A DNA stretch of 20,668 nt from Pseudomonadota bacterium (GCA_027622495.1 JAQBYL010000016.1:1-20668), one strand, 5' to 3'; shown: positions 8,954 through 17,102, counted from the first letter of the stretch. Translations and numbers: made by a program. Notes: generated from the sequence alone by a model not told the origin.

Positions 8954-10408
8954 CTACCCATCTTCTGCCTGCGTGTTCCGCAGCGCGAATGATTCCTCAG
9001 GCGAGGTCACCAGATGGTGACGGGCGTAGAGTCCAAAATACGCAAGACCGGCGAGGAACCAGACAGCGACACCGATCACACCGGGTCGAAAGTCGGCGTT
9101 AAGAAACAGCACCACGAGTACCCCGAGCGCGATGACCAGTGCGACCCAGGCACCCGGTTCGCCCAGGGGACTCACGTAGGGTCGCGGCATCGATGCGTGG
9201 CGTCGGCGCAGCACCAGAAACGCGACCATCTGCATGGCGTACGCAATCACCGCTCCGAACACGGCCATATTGAGGATCACGCCGCCGAAAGCGCCCCGCT
9301 CTCCCACGACAAACAACACCAGCAGCACGCTGTAACCGACCACAGCACCCCAGATCAGCGCCACCCAGGGCGTCTTACGGGTACTGTGCGTGACCGAAAA
9401 CAGGGTCGGAAAATAACCCGCGCGACTGAGCGAATAGATGTTGCGGCCATAGGCATAGATGATCGCGTGAAAACTCGCGATCAGTCCGGCGACTGCGAGG
9501 ATGCCGAGCGTGTTCGCGCTCGTCACACCCAGGGTGACCTTCAGGCCATCGAGCAGCGGTTCCTCTGTTTGCGAACCAAAGTACGCTGCCCCGCCGCCGA
9601 TCCCAACATTGAGAAAGGTGATCAGCACCCCGGTCGTCACCAACGTGGCAAACCCCCACAGCAGGCCGCGGGGCATGTCGCGGGTGACGTCAACGGACTC
9701 TTCGGCGGCTAGCGGCAACTGCTCGATCGCAAGGTACAGCCAGATCGCAAACGGCAGCGCTGCACCGATCGCCCCAACACCTTTTGGCAACAGGCGTGAC
9801 TCGCCCGGATCGGGTTCAATGTTCCACAGCTTTGCCCACTCGAACTCAGGAATTGCGCTGACAAAGAACACCACGAGAATCATCAGCGCGACCATTGTGA
9901 TGAACACCACGAACCGGAACGACGCCGCAACCCCCAGCACGTTCATGCCGACGAACACAATATAAAGACCGAGCCACCACAGTGGCTGTACGGTATCCGG
10001 CGTGCCAAAGATGTTCTGCAGGTAAGCAGCCGCGAAATAGCACACAACGGCGGTAGTGATCACATACTCCATGTTCTCAGCAAGACCGGTGACGTAACCC
10101 CCCCACGGACCGAGGGCGGTGCGTGCGAACGAATAAGCACCCCCCGTGTGCGGCAGAGCAGGCGACATTTCGGCGATGGAAAAACACAGGCCTGCGTACA
10201 TCACCGTGATCACCACAAGCGCGATCAGGAACCCGCCGAAGCCCGCCAGACCTACACCGAGATTCCAGCCCGAAAAATCCCCCGACACCACAGCCCCCAC
10301 ACCGAGAGCCCACAATGAGAACACCCCGGCGTGGCGTTTGAGCCCGCGCCGCTCAAAATAACCTTCACCGCCATCAGAATAAGTAAATTGCTCGCGCCCC
10401 CGCCCCAT
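8954..10408 (-). CDS. eat: APC-superfamily permease, ethanolamine permease-like (Eat family)
   Basis: 484 residues, with about twelve membrane helices starting near residue 28. The N-terminal third strongly recalls ethanolamine permeases: RRGLKRHAGVFSLWALGVGA, the S-G-D-F-S-G-W-N segment at 42-49, LCFSIAEMSPALPHTGGAYS (74-93) and GPWGGYVTGLAENMEYV. Such carriers import ethanolamine, probably by proton symport, and usually sit by eutBC. None of those are visible here; instead the gene heads the operon of a glycerol-type ABC importer, with only five bases to the next start. ATG 10408 has a GAGGGAG stretch directly before it. The promoter should lie in the divergent region 10409-10583. A different amino-alcohol or amino-acid substrate is possible; I am sure of the family, less so of the substrate. 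Confidence 0.85.
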   Translation of the reverse strand: MGRGREQFTYSDGGEGYFERRGLKRHAGVFSLWALGVGAVVSGDFSGWNLGVGLAGFGGFLIALVVITVMYAGLCFSIAEMSPALPHTGGAYSFARTALGPWGGYVTGLAENMEYVITTAVVCYFAAAYLQNIFGTPDTVQPLWWLGLYIVFVGMNVLGVAASFRFVVFITMVALMILVVFFVSAIPEFEWAKLWNIEPDPGESRLLPKGVGAIGAALPFAIWLYLAIEQLPLAAEESVDVTRDMPRGLLWGFATLVTTGVLITFLNVGIGGGAAYFGSQTEEPLLDGLKVTLGVTSANTLGILAVAGLIASFHAIIYAYGRNIYSLSRAGYFPTLFSVTHSTRKTPWVALIWGAVVGYSVLLVLFVVGERGAFGGVILNMAVFGAVIAYAMQMVAFLVLRRRHASMPRPYVSPLGEPGAWVALVIALGVLVVLFLNADFRPGVIGVAVWFLAGLAYFGLYARHHLVTSPEESFALRNTQAEDG

Positions 10409-10583
10409 GCTCCCTCACCCACCTGCCAGGCGTGCTAGGGTAACCGGATTGCAGCGCGTTTGCGCACAGGCCGCGCGGGTGTGAAAAGTTCAGAACCTGG
10501 TGACGCCAGCGCTACCTTCAGCCCCGGTTCAGGTTCAATATGGTCTGCTTCATGTCATGTTCACCAGGACCCAGAACCCGACA
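10409..10583. promoter_or_regulatory. Divergent control region between the transporter operon and a small exported-protein gene
   Basis: No gene is seen here. It must hold the promoter of the nine-gene minus-strand operon and that of the plus-strand gene. No clear sigma70 -35/-10 pair stands out on either strand. It contains a perfect nine-base palindrome GTTCAGAAC (10488-10496), a tandem GGTTCA repeat (10526-10537) and an inverted GCGC-GTTT-GCGC (10454-10465), which could be regulator sites. No regulator gene is present in the window. Confidence 0.4.
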
Positions 10584-11123
10584 ATGCCGCTTTTAAGGAC
10601 TGCCTCAGCGCTGTTTCCTGTTCTGATGGTCATTACTGTGCCGGCATTCGCCGCGAGCTCCTTGCTCGAAGGCAGGTGGCTCATCAACCAGGAGCTCACC
10701 AGTGAGGTCCGGCCAGACGATACGGACTACGACTGGTTTGACGGCTTCGTGTTCAATCACAGCATTTCGGTTGGCGGTGTGCCGGTACCCACCGGATCAA
10801 GCCCGACACCGACGAGCAACACCGAGGTAAAGAACCCGGAGGTGCTGCAGACACACGAGATGATCATTGCGCTGATCGAAGATGAGGCATTACTGACCTA
10901 TGTCGGGGTCGGTAAAGAACAGCTCAGAAAGGGCAGCTACCGAGGCACGCGCAGTAAATGGTCGAACAAAAAGCTGACCTCGTCTTACCAATCCACCAGC
11001 CGCAAGGTCACCAAAACCTATGAGATCCGCAAAGACGGCCGTCTGCTCGTCACCGTTAAACTGAACCCCAAAGAAGGCAAGACCCGGGTGTACAAGCGAG
11101 TATTCGATCGCGTAGACAGCTAA
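10584..11123 (+). CDS. Small exported protein of unknown function
   Basis: I do not recognise the family. From the ATG at 10584 the product is 179 residues and opens with a classic signal peptide: an Arg at 5, a hydrophobic core (SALFPVLMVITVPAF) and an A-F-A cleavage site near residue 23. The mature part begins with a short G-R-W-L-I-N motif, then a Thr/Ser/Pro-rich stretch around 70-82. The C-terminal half is rich in Lys, Arg and alternating hydrophobics (KVTKTYEIRKDGRLLVTVKL, ending RVYKRVFDRVDS), which suggests beta strands of a lipocalin-like barrel. Two upstream in-frame ATGs (10500, 10557) are open, but they put the signal core too far in or have no ribosome site; 10557 remains possible. 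It should be periplasmic. Confidence 0.7.
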   Translation: MPLLRTASALFPVLMVITVPAFAASSLLEGRWLINQELTSEVRPDDTDYDWFDGFVFNHSISVGGVPVPTGSSPTPTSNTEVKNPEVLQTHEMIIALIEDEALLTYVGVGKEQLRKGSYRGTRSKWSNKKLTSSYQSTSRKVTKTYEIRKDGRLLVTVKLNPKEGKTRVYKRVFDRVDS

Positions 11124-11131
11124 TCGCTGTC
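11115..11131. repeat. Short inverted repeat over the stop of the exported-protein gene
   Basis: GACAGC and GCTGTC form a six-base stem with a five-base loop TAATC spanning the stop codon. No T-run follows, so it is at best a weak terminator or a chance hairpin. Confidence 0.2.
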
Positions 11132-11195
11132 AGCTTCTTAAGGCAAAGTTTCACCTCACCGCTTACCCGTCCGCATGTGTTCTAATGCGCCGGCC

Positions 11196-13397
11196 ATGAC
11201 CACACCGTTGTTTTCCTATCGCAAATACTGGGCCCATCGTCTGACCCCGGCGGCTGAGCTGCCCATGTCGCGTGACGAAATGGACGCCCTCGGCTGGGAC
11301 AGTTGCGACATCATCATCGTGACCGGCGACGCCTACGTCGATCACCCGAGCTTTGGCATGGCGATCGTGGGGCGAACCCTCGAAGCGCAGGGTTTTCGGG
11401 TGGGAATCATCAGCCAGCCTGACTGGTCGAGCGCCAAAGCGTTTACGGCGCTTGGTGCACCGAATCTGTTTTTCGGCATCACCGGCGGGAACATGGATTC
11501 CATGGTCAACCGCTACACCTCCGACCGTAAAAAACGCAGTGACGATGCCTACACACCTGGCGGCCTTGGCGGCGCGCGGCCGGATCGAAGCGTTATTGTG
11601 TATGCCCAGCGAGTCCGCGAAGCCTACCCTTTGAGCACCCTCATCATCGGTGGTATCGAGGCAAGCCTGCGGCGTATTGCGCACTATGATTACTGGTCGG
11701 AAAAAGTGCGCCGCTCGGTTCTGCTGGATGCCAAGGCCGATCTGCTGGTGTTCGGCAACGCTGAACGGCAGATTGCCGAGATCGCGCATCGCCTGGCCCG
11801 AGGTGAGGCGATCCACGAGATCAACGACCTGGCCGGCACGGCAGTCGTCGCCCGCGACGGAGTGCCCGATGGCTGGATCGAGATCGATTCAACCCATCTC
11901 GATACGCCGGGTGCGCTCGCCCCGCCGATAGATCCCTATGCAATGACGCCCGGTGTCAGCGGGGCCACGGCACCAGCCAACCCAGCGGAAGATCCAGCCT
12001 CAACATTGCCGCCCGGGGTGCAGGTAGTGCGTTTCGTGCGGAACGTGCCGAGTGCACGGCGTGCTCACAGCGTAATTCGGCTGCCGGCCTATGAACAGGT
12101 TCTCAACGATCCGATCCTGTACGCCCACGCTTCCAGAATTCTGCACACCGAGTCGAATCCAGGCAATGCGCGACCGCTCATTCAGCGGCACGGCAATCGC
12201 GAATTGTGGATCAACCCACCACCACAACCGCTGGAAAGCGCGGAAATGGATGGGGTTTACGAACTGCCCTACACCCGTCGACCGCATTCAAGCTACGGTG
12301 ACGCGCGTATCCCTGCCTATGAAATGATCCGCTTTTCGGTTTCCATTCAGCGTGGTTGTTTTGGTGGCTGCACATTCTGCTCGATCACCGAACACGAAGG
12401 CAGAATCATTCAGAGCCGCTCCGAGGCAAGCATCCTGCGGGAGGTCGAAACCATCCGCGATACGGTGCCCGGGTTTACCGGTGTCATATCCGATCTTGGC
12501 GGACCCACAGCCAACATGTATCGCCTGGCCTGCAAGAGCAAAAAGGTCGAAGCAGCCTGTCGTCGACCGTCCTGCGTTTATCCGGGCATCTGCCCAAACC
12601 TCAACACCGACCATTCACCGCTGATCAGTCTGTATCGCAAAGCCCGCGCCCTCGATGGTGTGAAGAAGGTCCTGATTGCCTCGGGGGTTCGTTACGATCT
12701 GGCAGTGGAGTCCCCCGAGTATGTTCGCGAACTGGCGCAACACCACACTGGCGGCTACCTGAAAATTGCACCGGAAGCGCTCGGCGAAGGGCCTCTGTCA
12801 AAGATGATGAAGCCGGGGATGGACAGCTACTACCGTTTCAAAGAACTGTTCGACCGCTACAGTGAAGAGGCAGGAAAGGAACAGTATCTGATCCCCTACT
12901 TTATTGCCGCCCATCCAGGAACCACCGACCAGGACATGCTTGATCTGGCCATCTGGCTGAAGCAGAACGGTTTTCGCGCCGACCAGGTGCAGGCGTTCCT
13001 CCCTTCCCCCATGGCAACTGCAACCGCCATGTACCACAGCGGCATCAATCCGCTGCGCAAAGTCACCCGGCAATCTGAAACCGTGACCGTTCCCAAAGGC
13101 TTGAAGATCCGCAGACTGCACAAAGCCTTTCTGCGCTACCACGATCCAGCCAACTGGCCGCTGCTGCGTGAAGCGCTCACGCGCATGGGTCGTGAAGATC
13201 TGATCGGCAATTCAAAACGCCACCTGATCCCGGCATTCCAACCCGGCGGAACTCGATGGGGTCAGAAATTCCGTCGGCCTGCAGGGTCAGGCGCACAGCG
13301 GCCCTTTCGCACCCAGCATGCGCGGGCTGAAAAAGCAGATCAGCCAAAAGGCAGATCCAGCGCTAAATCAAAGCGAAAACGCCCCCCTCAGCCGTGA
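11196..13397 (+). CDS. ygiQ: YgiQ family radical SAM protein (UPF0313)
   Basis: 733 residues, matching E. coli YgiQ in length and text: PMSRDEMDALGWDSCDIIIV, TGDAYVDHPSFGMAIVGRTL, IPAYEMIRFSVSIQRGCFGG and GVISDLGGPTANMYRLACKS. The radical SAM iron-sulfur motif is C388-x3-C392-x2-C395, so it should bind a 4Fe-4S cluster and cleave S-adenosylmethionine. Other conserved cysteines lie in C-R-R-P-S-C-V-Y-P-G-I-C, about 60-80 residues later, and could bind a second cluster. The substrate of YgiQ proteins is not known to me. The C-terminal ~50 residues are basic and low-complexity (KSKRKRPPQP end). I chose the ATG at 11196, where similarity to YgiQ begins soon after; an ATG at 11175 is also open. 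There is no clear ribosome site for either. The last ten bases overlap the convergent tesB gene. Confidence 0.92.
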   Translation: MTTPLFSYRKYWAHRLTPAAELPMSRDEMDALGWDSCDIIIVTGDAYVDHPSFGMAIVGRTLEAQGFRVGIISQPDWSSAKAFTALGAPNLFFGITGGNMDSMVNRYTSDRKKRSDDAYTPGGLGGARPDRSVIVYAQRVREAYPLSTLIIGGIEASLRRIAHYDYWSEKVRRSVLLDAKADLLVFGNAERQIAEIAHRLARGEAIHEINDLAGTAVVARDGVPDGWIEIDSTHLDTPGALAPPIDPYAMTPGVSGATAPANPAEDPASTLPPGVQVVRFVRNVPSARRAHSVIRLPAYEQVLNDPILYAHASRILHTESNPGNARPLIQRHGNRELWINPPPQPLESAEMDGVYELPYTRRPHSSYGDARIPAYEMIRFSVSIQRGCFGGCTFCSITEHEGRIIQSRSEASILREVETIRDTVPGFTGVISDLGGPTANMYRLACKSKKVEAACRRPSCVYPGICPNLNTDHSPLISLYRKARALDGVKKVLIASGVRYDLAVESPEYVRELAQHHTGGYLKIAPEALGEGPLSKMMKPGMDSYYRFKELFDRYSEEAGKEQYLIPYFIAAHPGTTDQDMLDLAIWLKQNGFRADQVQAFLPSPMATATAMYHSGINPLRKVTRQSETVTVPKGLKIRRLHKAFLRYHDPANWPLLREALTRMGREDLIGNSKRHLIPAFQPGGTRWGQKFRRPAGSGAQRPFRTQHARAEKADQPKGRSSAKSKRKRPPQP

Positions 13398-14206
13398 TGT
13401 CGCATCAGCCCTTCCTGCATGGTGCTTGCTACGAGCTGGCCAGCCGCGGTGAAGATCTGACCCCGGTTGTAGCCACGCGCGCAGGATGATGAGGGGCTGT
13501 CGAGCGCATACAGCAACCACTCATCAGCGCGGGCAGGATGGTGAAACCACATGGCGTGATCGAGGCTCGCCATCTGCATGTCTTCCCGTTTGAACTTTCC
13601 ACGGTGCGGAAGTCTGGCGGTACCAAGCAACGCATTATCCGACTCAAAAACAATCAGACAGGTGTGCAGAATCGGGTCATCGGGGATCAGGCCGTTGGCG
13701 TGAAACCAGATGACCTGTTCTGGCGGTTGCGGCGTTTCTGAGGTCAGGCGTCGGTAATCGAGACGGAAGCTTCTGAAGGTCCCCTCTTTGAGTTCGTTGG
13801 GAACCATGTCTTCAGTGGGTGGGACCAGGCCCTCCGGCATCTTTGTCTGATGGGTCAGACCCGGTTCGCTTTTCTGAAAAGACACATCCATGTTGAAGAT
13901 CGCTCGACCATGCTGGATGGCCACCACCCTGCGCGTGGTGAACGAGCCACCATCGCGAATTCTTTCCACATCGATGATCACCGGATGAGAGGGATCACCG
14001 GCCCGCAGAAAATATCCGTGCAGGGAGTGGGGTGAACGGGCAGCATCGACAGTGCGCGCGGCAGCCATCAACGCCTGCGCCATGATCTGACCTCCGTAAA
14101 GACGGCGCTCGCGGGCGGCCGGGTGACGGGCACGGAAAATGTCGCGATCAATGGCTTCCAGGTCCAGAAGGCCGAGCAGCTCAACGAATGCCGGGGTGGT
14201 TTGCAT
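13388..14206 (-). CDS. tesB: Acyl-CoA thioesterase II (TesB)
   Basis: 272 residues, slightly shorter than E. coli TesB (286), with the double hot-dog layout. It hydrolyses acyl-CoAs to free acid and CoA in the cytoplasm. Landmarks are R-R-L-Y-G-G-Q-I-M-A-Q-A-L (35-47) with H-S-L-H-G-Y-F-L-R-A-G-D soon after in hot dog one, then S-L-D216-H-A-M-W-F-H and S-P-S-S-S (237-241) and V-A-S-T-M-Q264-E-G in hot dog two. D216 and Q264 fit the catalytic Asp and Gln of the family, and the Ser-rich turn holds the hydroxyl position. The ATG at 14206 has GAGGT twelve bases upstream, a little far. It converges on ygiQ with a ten-base overlap of coding ends and diverges from arfB. Confidence 0.93.
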   Translation of the reverse strand: MQTTPAFVELLGLLDLEAIDRDIFRARHPAARERRLYGGQIMAQALMAAARTVDAARSPHSLHGYFLRAGDPSHPVIIDVERIRDGGSFTTRRVVAIQHGRAIFNMDVSFQKSEPGLTHQTKMPEGLVPPTEDMVPNELKEGTFRSFRLDYRRLTSETPQPPEQVIWFHANGLIPDDPILHTCLIVFESDNALLGTARLPHRGKFKREDMQMASLDHAMWFHHPARADEWLLYALDSPSSSCARGYNRGQIFTAAGQLVASTMQEGLMRHHG

Positions 14207-14305
14207 TGGCGAAATTTACCTCACAACTGATGAATCATTCTGGTTTGAGCTTTTTGAACTCTTAAAACACGTGTCCCGGAGCACGTCCAAAATGCTTCCA
14301 CCTGC

Positions 14306-14311
14306 TAGACT
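14306..14311 (+). promoter_or_regulatory. Possible extended -10 element for arfB
   Basis: TGCTAGACT fits a TG-n-TATAAT extended -10 with four of six matches. It would put transcription start about 20 bases before the arfB ATG. No good -35 is seen. The tesB promoter should share this 131-base divergent gap. Confidence 0.2.
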
Positions 14312-14337
14312 TACCTGACTTTTTAAACGCCACGATC

Positions 14338-14745
14338 ATGATCACTGTCGATGACATCCCACAGCAGGCTATGGAGCTTCGCTTCGTTCGTGCCACCGGT
14401 CCCGGCGGGCAGCACGTTAACAAAGTATCTACCGCAGTTCAGCTGCGTCTTAAACTTGATCTTGCCGATTTACCTGTGGTGGTCAGCGCCCGCCTGACTG
14501 CGATCGCAGGGAATCGACTGACAAAACACAACGAATTGATCATCGCCGCGGACCGGCATCGATCTCAGTTACGCAACCGCGAAGATGCGCTCGAACGCCT
14601 CAACGACCTGCTTGAAAGGGCGCAACAACCACCGAAACGTCGCGTCCCCACGCGACCCTCCCGGCGAGCTCGTAAAACGCGGATGGACAATAAGAAAACC
14701 CTGGGTTTACGCAAACAATTGCGGGGCAAGCCGACGCTTGACTAA
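14338..14745 (+). CDS. arfB: Alternative ribosome-rescue factor B (ArfB, peptidyl-tRNA hydrolase)
   Basis: 135 residues, close to E. coli ArfB/YaeJ (140). The catalytic GGQ (23-25) sits in F-V-R-A-T-G-P-G-G-Q-H-V-N-K-V-S-T-A-V-Q, where ArfB usually has Asn after the Gln and this one has His26. The protein hydrolyses peptidyl-tRNA on ribosomes stalled at mRNA ends. It lacks the codon-recognition domains of RF1/RF2. Instead, the C-terminal tail from ~97 on is basic (PKRRVPTRPSRRARKTR and beyond), as needed to occupy the empty mRNA channel. The ATG at 14338 gives the normal family N-terminus. The gene stands alone, with a divergent tesB upstream and a convergent slipin gene 54 bases downstream. 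Confidence 0.93.
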   Translation: MITVDDIPQQAMELRFVRATGPGGQHVNKVSTAVQLRLKLDLADLPVVVSARLTAIAGNRLTKHNELIIAADRHRSQLRNREDALERLNDLLERAQQPPKRRVPTRPSRRARKTRMDNKKTLGLRKQLRGKPTLD

Positions 14746-14772
14746 ACAGATCGAGCGTGACGGGAAGTATTG

Positions 14773-14786
14773 ACGGGCATCCCCGT
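14773..14786. terminator. Weak hairpin between convergent arfB and slipin genes
   Basis: ACGGG-CATC-CCCGT forms a five-base stem in the 54-base gap between two convergent genes, where a bidirectional terminator would be useful. The following bases are C-rich rather than a T-run, so this is only a candidate. Confidence 0.2.
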
Positions 14787-14799
14787 TCCCCCTTGCAGC

Positions 14800-15573
14800 T
14801 CAGGTGTCATTCCCGTTGGTCGATTTGTTACCCAGCCGCCCCATGATTCCTTCGAGCAGATCACCGGGCAGCGGGAACACGATCGTAGAGCTTCTTTCGC
14901 CGGCGATTTCGGTCAACGTCTGAAGGTATCTCAACTGCATGGCACCGCTTTGAGTCGACAGTTTCCCGGCTGCCTGCACCAGTTTATCCGCGGCCTGTTC
15001 CTCGCCTTCCGCATGGATGATCTTGGCCCGACGTTCCCGCTCCGCCTCAGCCTGTCGGGCAATGGCGCGAACCATGCTTTCATCAATGTCGACATGCTTG
15101 ATCTCGACGTTGGAAACCTTGATCCCCCACTGGTCGGTCTGCTTGTCAAGTATCGCCTGGATATCCCGATTCAATCGATCCCGCTCCGCCAGCAGTTCAT
15201 CCAGCTCGTGTTGGCCAAGCACGGAACGCAAGGTTGTCTGCGCCAGCTGGCCGGTGGCCTCCATGTAATTCTCGACGTTGATAATCGCCGGTTCAGCGTT
15301 CACAACGCGAAAATACAGAACCGCATTCACTTTGACGGATACGTTGTCGCGCGTGATCAGATCCTGCGTTGGGATGTCCAGGACTTTGGTGCGAAGATCT
15401 ACCCGGACCATCTGCTGGATAACCGGGATGATCAGCACCAGACCCGGACCCTTCACCTTGTAAAAACGCCCCAGCATGAACACCACACCACGTTCATACT
15501 CACGCAGTACCTTGAAGGTCGCCCAGAACAGGGCGGCAACGAGCGCCAGTATGATTAATCCAAACACTTCCAT
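14800..15573 (-). CDS. Slipin (stomatin-like SPFH/band 7 membrane protein)
   Basis: 257 residues, typical for bacterial slipins. One N-terminal membrane helix (~4-20) is followed by the stomatin start Y-E-R-G-V-V-F-M-L-G-R (26-36), the SPFH domain with V-D-L-R-T (58-62) and D-I-P-T-Q (66-70), then a charged helix rich in Ala/Glu/Arg (A-E-A-E-R-E-R-R-A-K-I-I, 175-186). The C-terminus holds the hydrophobic T-I-V-F-P-L-P segment (230-236). Slipins oligomerise at the membrane. In archaea the partner NfeD protease cuts the hydrophobic C-terminal region of the stomatin homologue. The ATG lies two bases after the nfeD stop with AAGGGG at 15581-15586 as ribosome site, so the two are translationally linked. 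Confidence 0.93.
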   Translation of the reverse strand: MEVFGLIILALVAALFWATFKVLREYERGVVFMLGRFYKVKGPGLVLIIPVIQQMVRVDLRTKVLDIPTQDLITRDNVSVKVNAVLYFRVVNAEPAIINVENYMEATGQLAQTTLRSVLGQHELDELLAERDRLNRDIQAILDKQTDQWGIKVSNVEIKHVDIDESMVRAIARQAEAERERRAKIIHAEGEEQAADKLVQAAGKLSTQSGAMQLRYLQTLTEIAGERSSTIVFPLPGDLLEGIMGRLGNKSTNGNDT

Positions 15574-15575
15574 AA

Positions 15576-16958
15576 TCAGTCCCCTTGTTCAACGATGAGC
15601 GTCAGACCGTCTACGCCGGTCACCCGGACCGAGTCGCTGCGTTTGACGGGTTGTTTTGATCGCGCGTTCCAGCTTTCGCCAAACGCAAACACCCGACCTT
15701 CGATTTCAAAATCCTCAAGCACCTCGGCATGCGCGCCGATCATGCCTTCGATACCGGTTGTAACCTGTTGCCTGGTCGCCTTGATTGCAGCACCTGCGGC
15801 CAATATACACACCCCGGCACTCGCCACAGAAAAAGCTGCGATGATCGGCAGCGGCAGGTTATAACCAGGTAAATCACTGTCGACGAGTATCAACGACCCG
15901 GAAACAAACGCCACCAGCCCGCCAAACCCGAGGATGCCAAATGAGGGTGTTATCGCTTCGGCCACCATGAGACCAACCCCGATGATGATCAGCGCAATGC
16001 CCGCATAGTTTACCGGCAACATCTGCAGACCATAGGCGCCAAGCAGCAGACAGATCACTCCGACCACCGCCGGAACAACCACCCCGGGGTTGTAAAATTC
16101 AAGGATCAGGCCATAAACCCCTGCGAGCAACAGTGCATAGGCAATCGTTGGATCGGTGATCACCGTAAGCAGCTCGTGCCGCCAGTCACTGGTGACCGTG
16201 TGTACACGGGCCCCGGACGTTGCAAGCTTAACTGTGCCGTTGTTCAACGTGACTTCGTGGCCATCGATCTGATCGAGCAGATCCAGAAGATCCGTGGCGA
16301 TCAGATCAATGATGTTGCGTTCCAGCGCTTCACTCGCGCGAACGTTAACACCCGCTCGCACGGTCTCTTCCGCCCATTCGATGTTCCGACCGCGCAGTTC
16401 TGCCAGACCCTGAAGGTAGGCGACTGCATCGTTCACAATCTTTCGGGTCATGGCATCCGCTGAATCCGGTTGCGTCGACGGCTGGTTCTCGTCTGCGCTA
16501 CCCGGCGTGGACGGCATCGGTGGCGTGGGAGCACCCAGACTTACCGGTGTGGATGACCCGATGTTGGTCGCCGGCGCCATGGCTGCGATGTGACTTGCAT
16601 AGGCAATATACGTTCCCGCACTTGCAGCCCGCGCCCCTTGAGGAGACACGTAGGTAATGACCGGGATCTGCGACGCCAGGATCACCTGGATCAGATCGCG
16701 CATGGTTTTGTCGAGACCGCCGGGTGTATCCATGCGAATGACAATCGCCCGTGCACCGGCTTCTGCCGCATCCTCGATGGAGCGCGCCACCAGATCACCG
16801 CTGGCCGGACCCAGCGGACCGTCGAGATCCACCACCCAGACTACTGGCGGGGCACCGACAGTTGCAGCGTCGATTTCGTCGGCGTTCGGCTGTGCTACCG
16901 CGTTCAGAAACAAACCGGTGATCAGCAGACTCAGGCTCACGAAGGCTATGCGTCTCAT
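15576..16958 (-). CDS. nfeD: NfeD-type membrane-bound ClpP-class serine protease
   Basis: 460 residues, the long form. A signal peptide (1-22) precedes a periplasmic ClpP/SppA-like domain (~38-235), then four or five membrane helices (~270-395) and a cytoplasmic or periplasmic OB-fold NfeD tail (~400-460, ending TGVDGLTLIVEQGD). The catalytic Ser is S113 in R-A-A-S-A-G-T-Y, and the general-base Lys is K173 in M-T-R-K-I-V-N-D, by comparison with Pyrococcus PH1510 (Ser97/Lys138). D77-T-P-G-G fits the oxyanion loop. A Pro/Ser/Thr-rich linker (142-167) lies between the two catalytic residues. The ATG at 16958 has GAGGA three bases before it. It is followed directly by the slipin gene, its probable substrate or partner. 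Confidence 0.93.
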   Translation of the reverse strand: MRRIAFVSLSLLITGLFLNAVAQPNADEIDAATVGAPPVVWVVDLDGPLGPASGDLVARSIEDAAEAGARAIVIRMDTPGGLDKTMRDLIQVILASQIPVITYVSPQGARAASAGTYIAYASHIAAMAPATNIGSSTPVSLGAPTPPMPSTPGSADENQPSTQPDSADAMTRKIVNDAVAYLQGLAELRGRNIEWAEETVRAGVNVRASEALERNIIDLIATDLLDLLDQIDGHEVTLNNGTVKLATSGARVHTVTSDWRHELLTVITDPTIAYALLLAGVYGLILEFYNPGVVVPAVVGVICLLLGAYGLQMLPVNYAGIALIIIGVGLMVAEAITPSFGILGFGGLVAFVSGSLILVDSDLPGYNLPLPIIAAFSVASAGVCILAAGAAIKATRQQVTTGIEGMIGAHAEVLEDFEIEGRVFAFGESWNARSKQPVKRSDSVRVTGVDGLTLIVEQGD

Positions 16959-17009
16959 GATTCCTCACACCCTGGCCGGATATCGACCTTGTAAAGGCAT
17001 CGACCGTCG

Positions 17010-17015
17010 AGCATA
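17010..17015 (-). promoter_or_regulatory. Possible extended -10 element for the nfeD-slipin operon
   Basis: On the minus strand TGGTATGCT reads as TG-n-TATGCT, an extended -10 with four of six core matches. It lies about 52 bases before the nfeD ATG. No convincing -35 is seen. Confidence 0.3.
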
Positions 17016-17042
17016 CCATCCGCGACCGGCGCTCACACACTC

Positions 17043-17071
17043 TGGAAATTCTCAAGCTGGAGTGGAATAGT
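17043..17071 (+). promoter_or_regulatory. Possible sigma70 promoter for the dioxygenase gene
   Basis: TGGAAA (17043-17048) and AATAGT (17066-17071), each with four of six matches, are 17 bases apart, and a TG precedes the -10. The octamer CTCAAGCT occurs at 17051-17058, inside the spacer, and again at 17078-17085, so a regulator could act here. Confidence 0.35.
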
Positions 17072-17102
17072 CGTTGGCTCAAGCTTTGCTCGCAGGTGCC
17101 TG

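Noticed and set aside
10488..10496. GTTCAGAAC as an SOS (LexA) box
   Set aside because: The gammaproteobacterial LexA box is CTGT-N8-ACAG, and other GTTC-type boxes have longer spacers. The neighbouring genes are not DNA-repair genes.
14770..15558. A 262-residue plus-strand frame opposite the slipin gene
   Set aside because: It has no ribosome site and no family resemblance. The minus strand encodes an unmistakable SPFH protein linked to nfeD.
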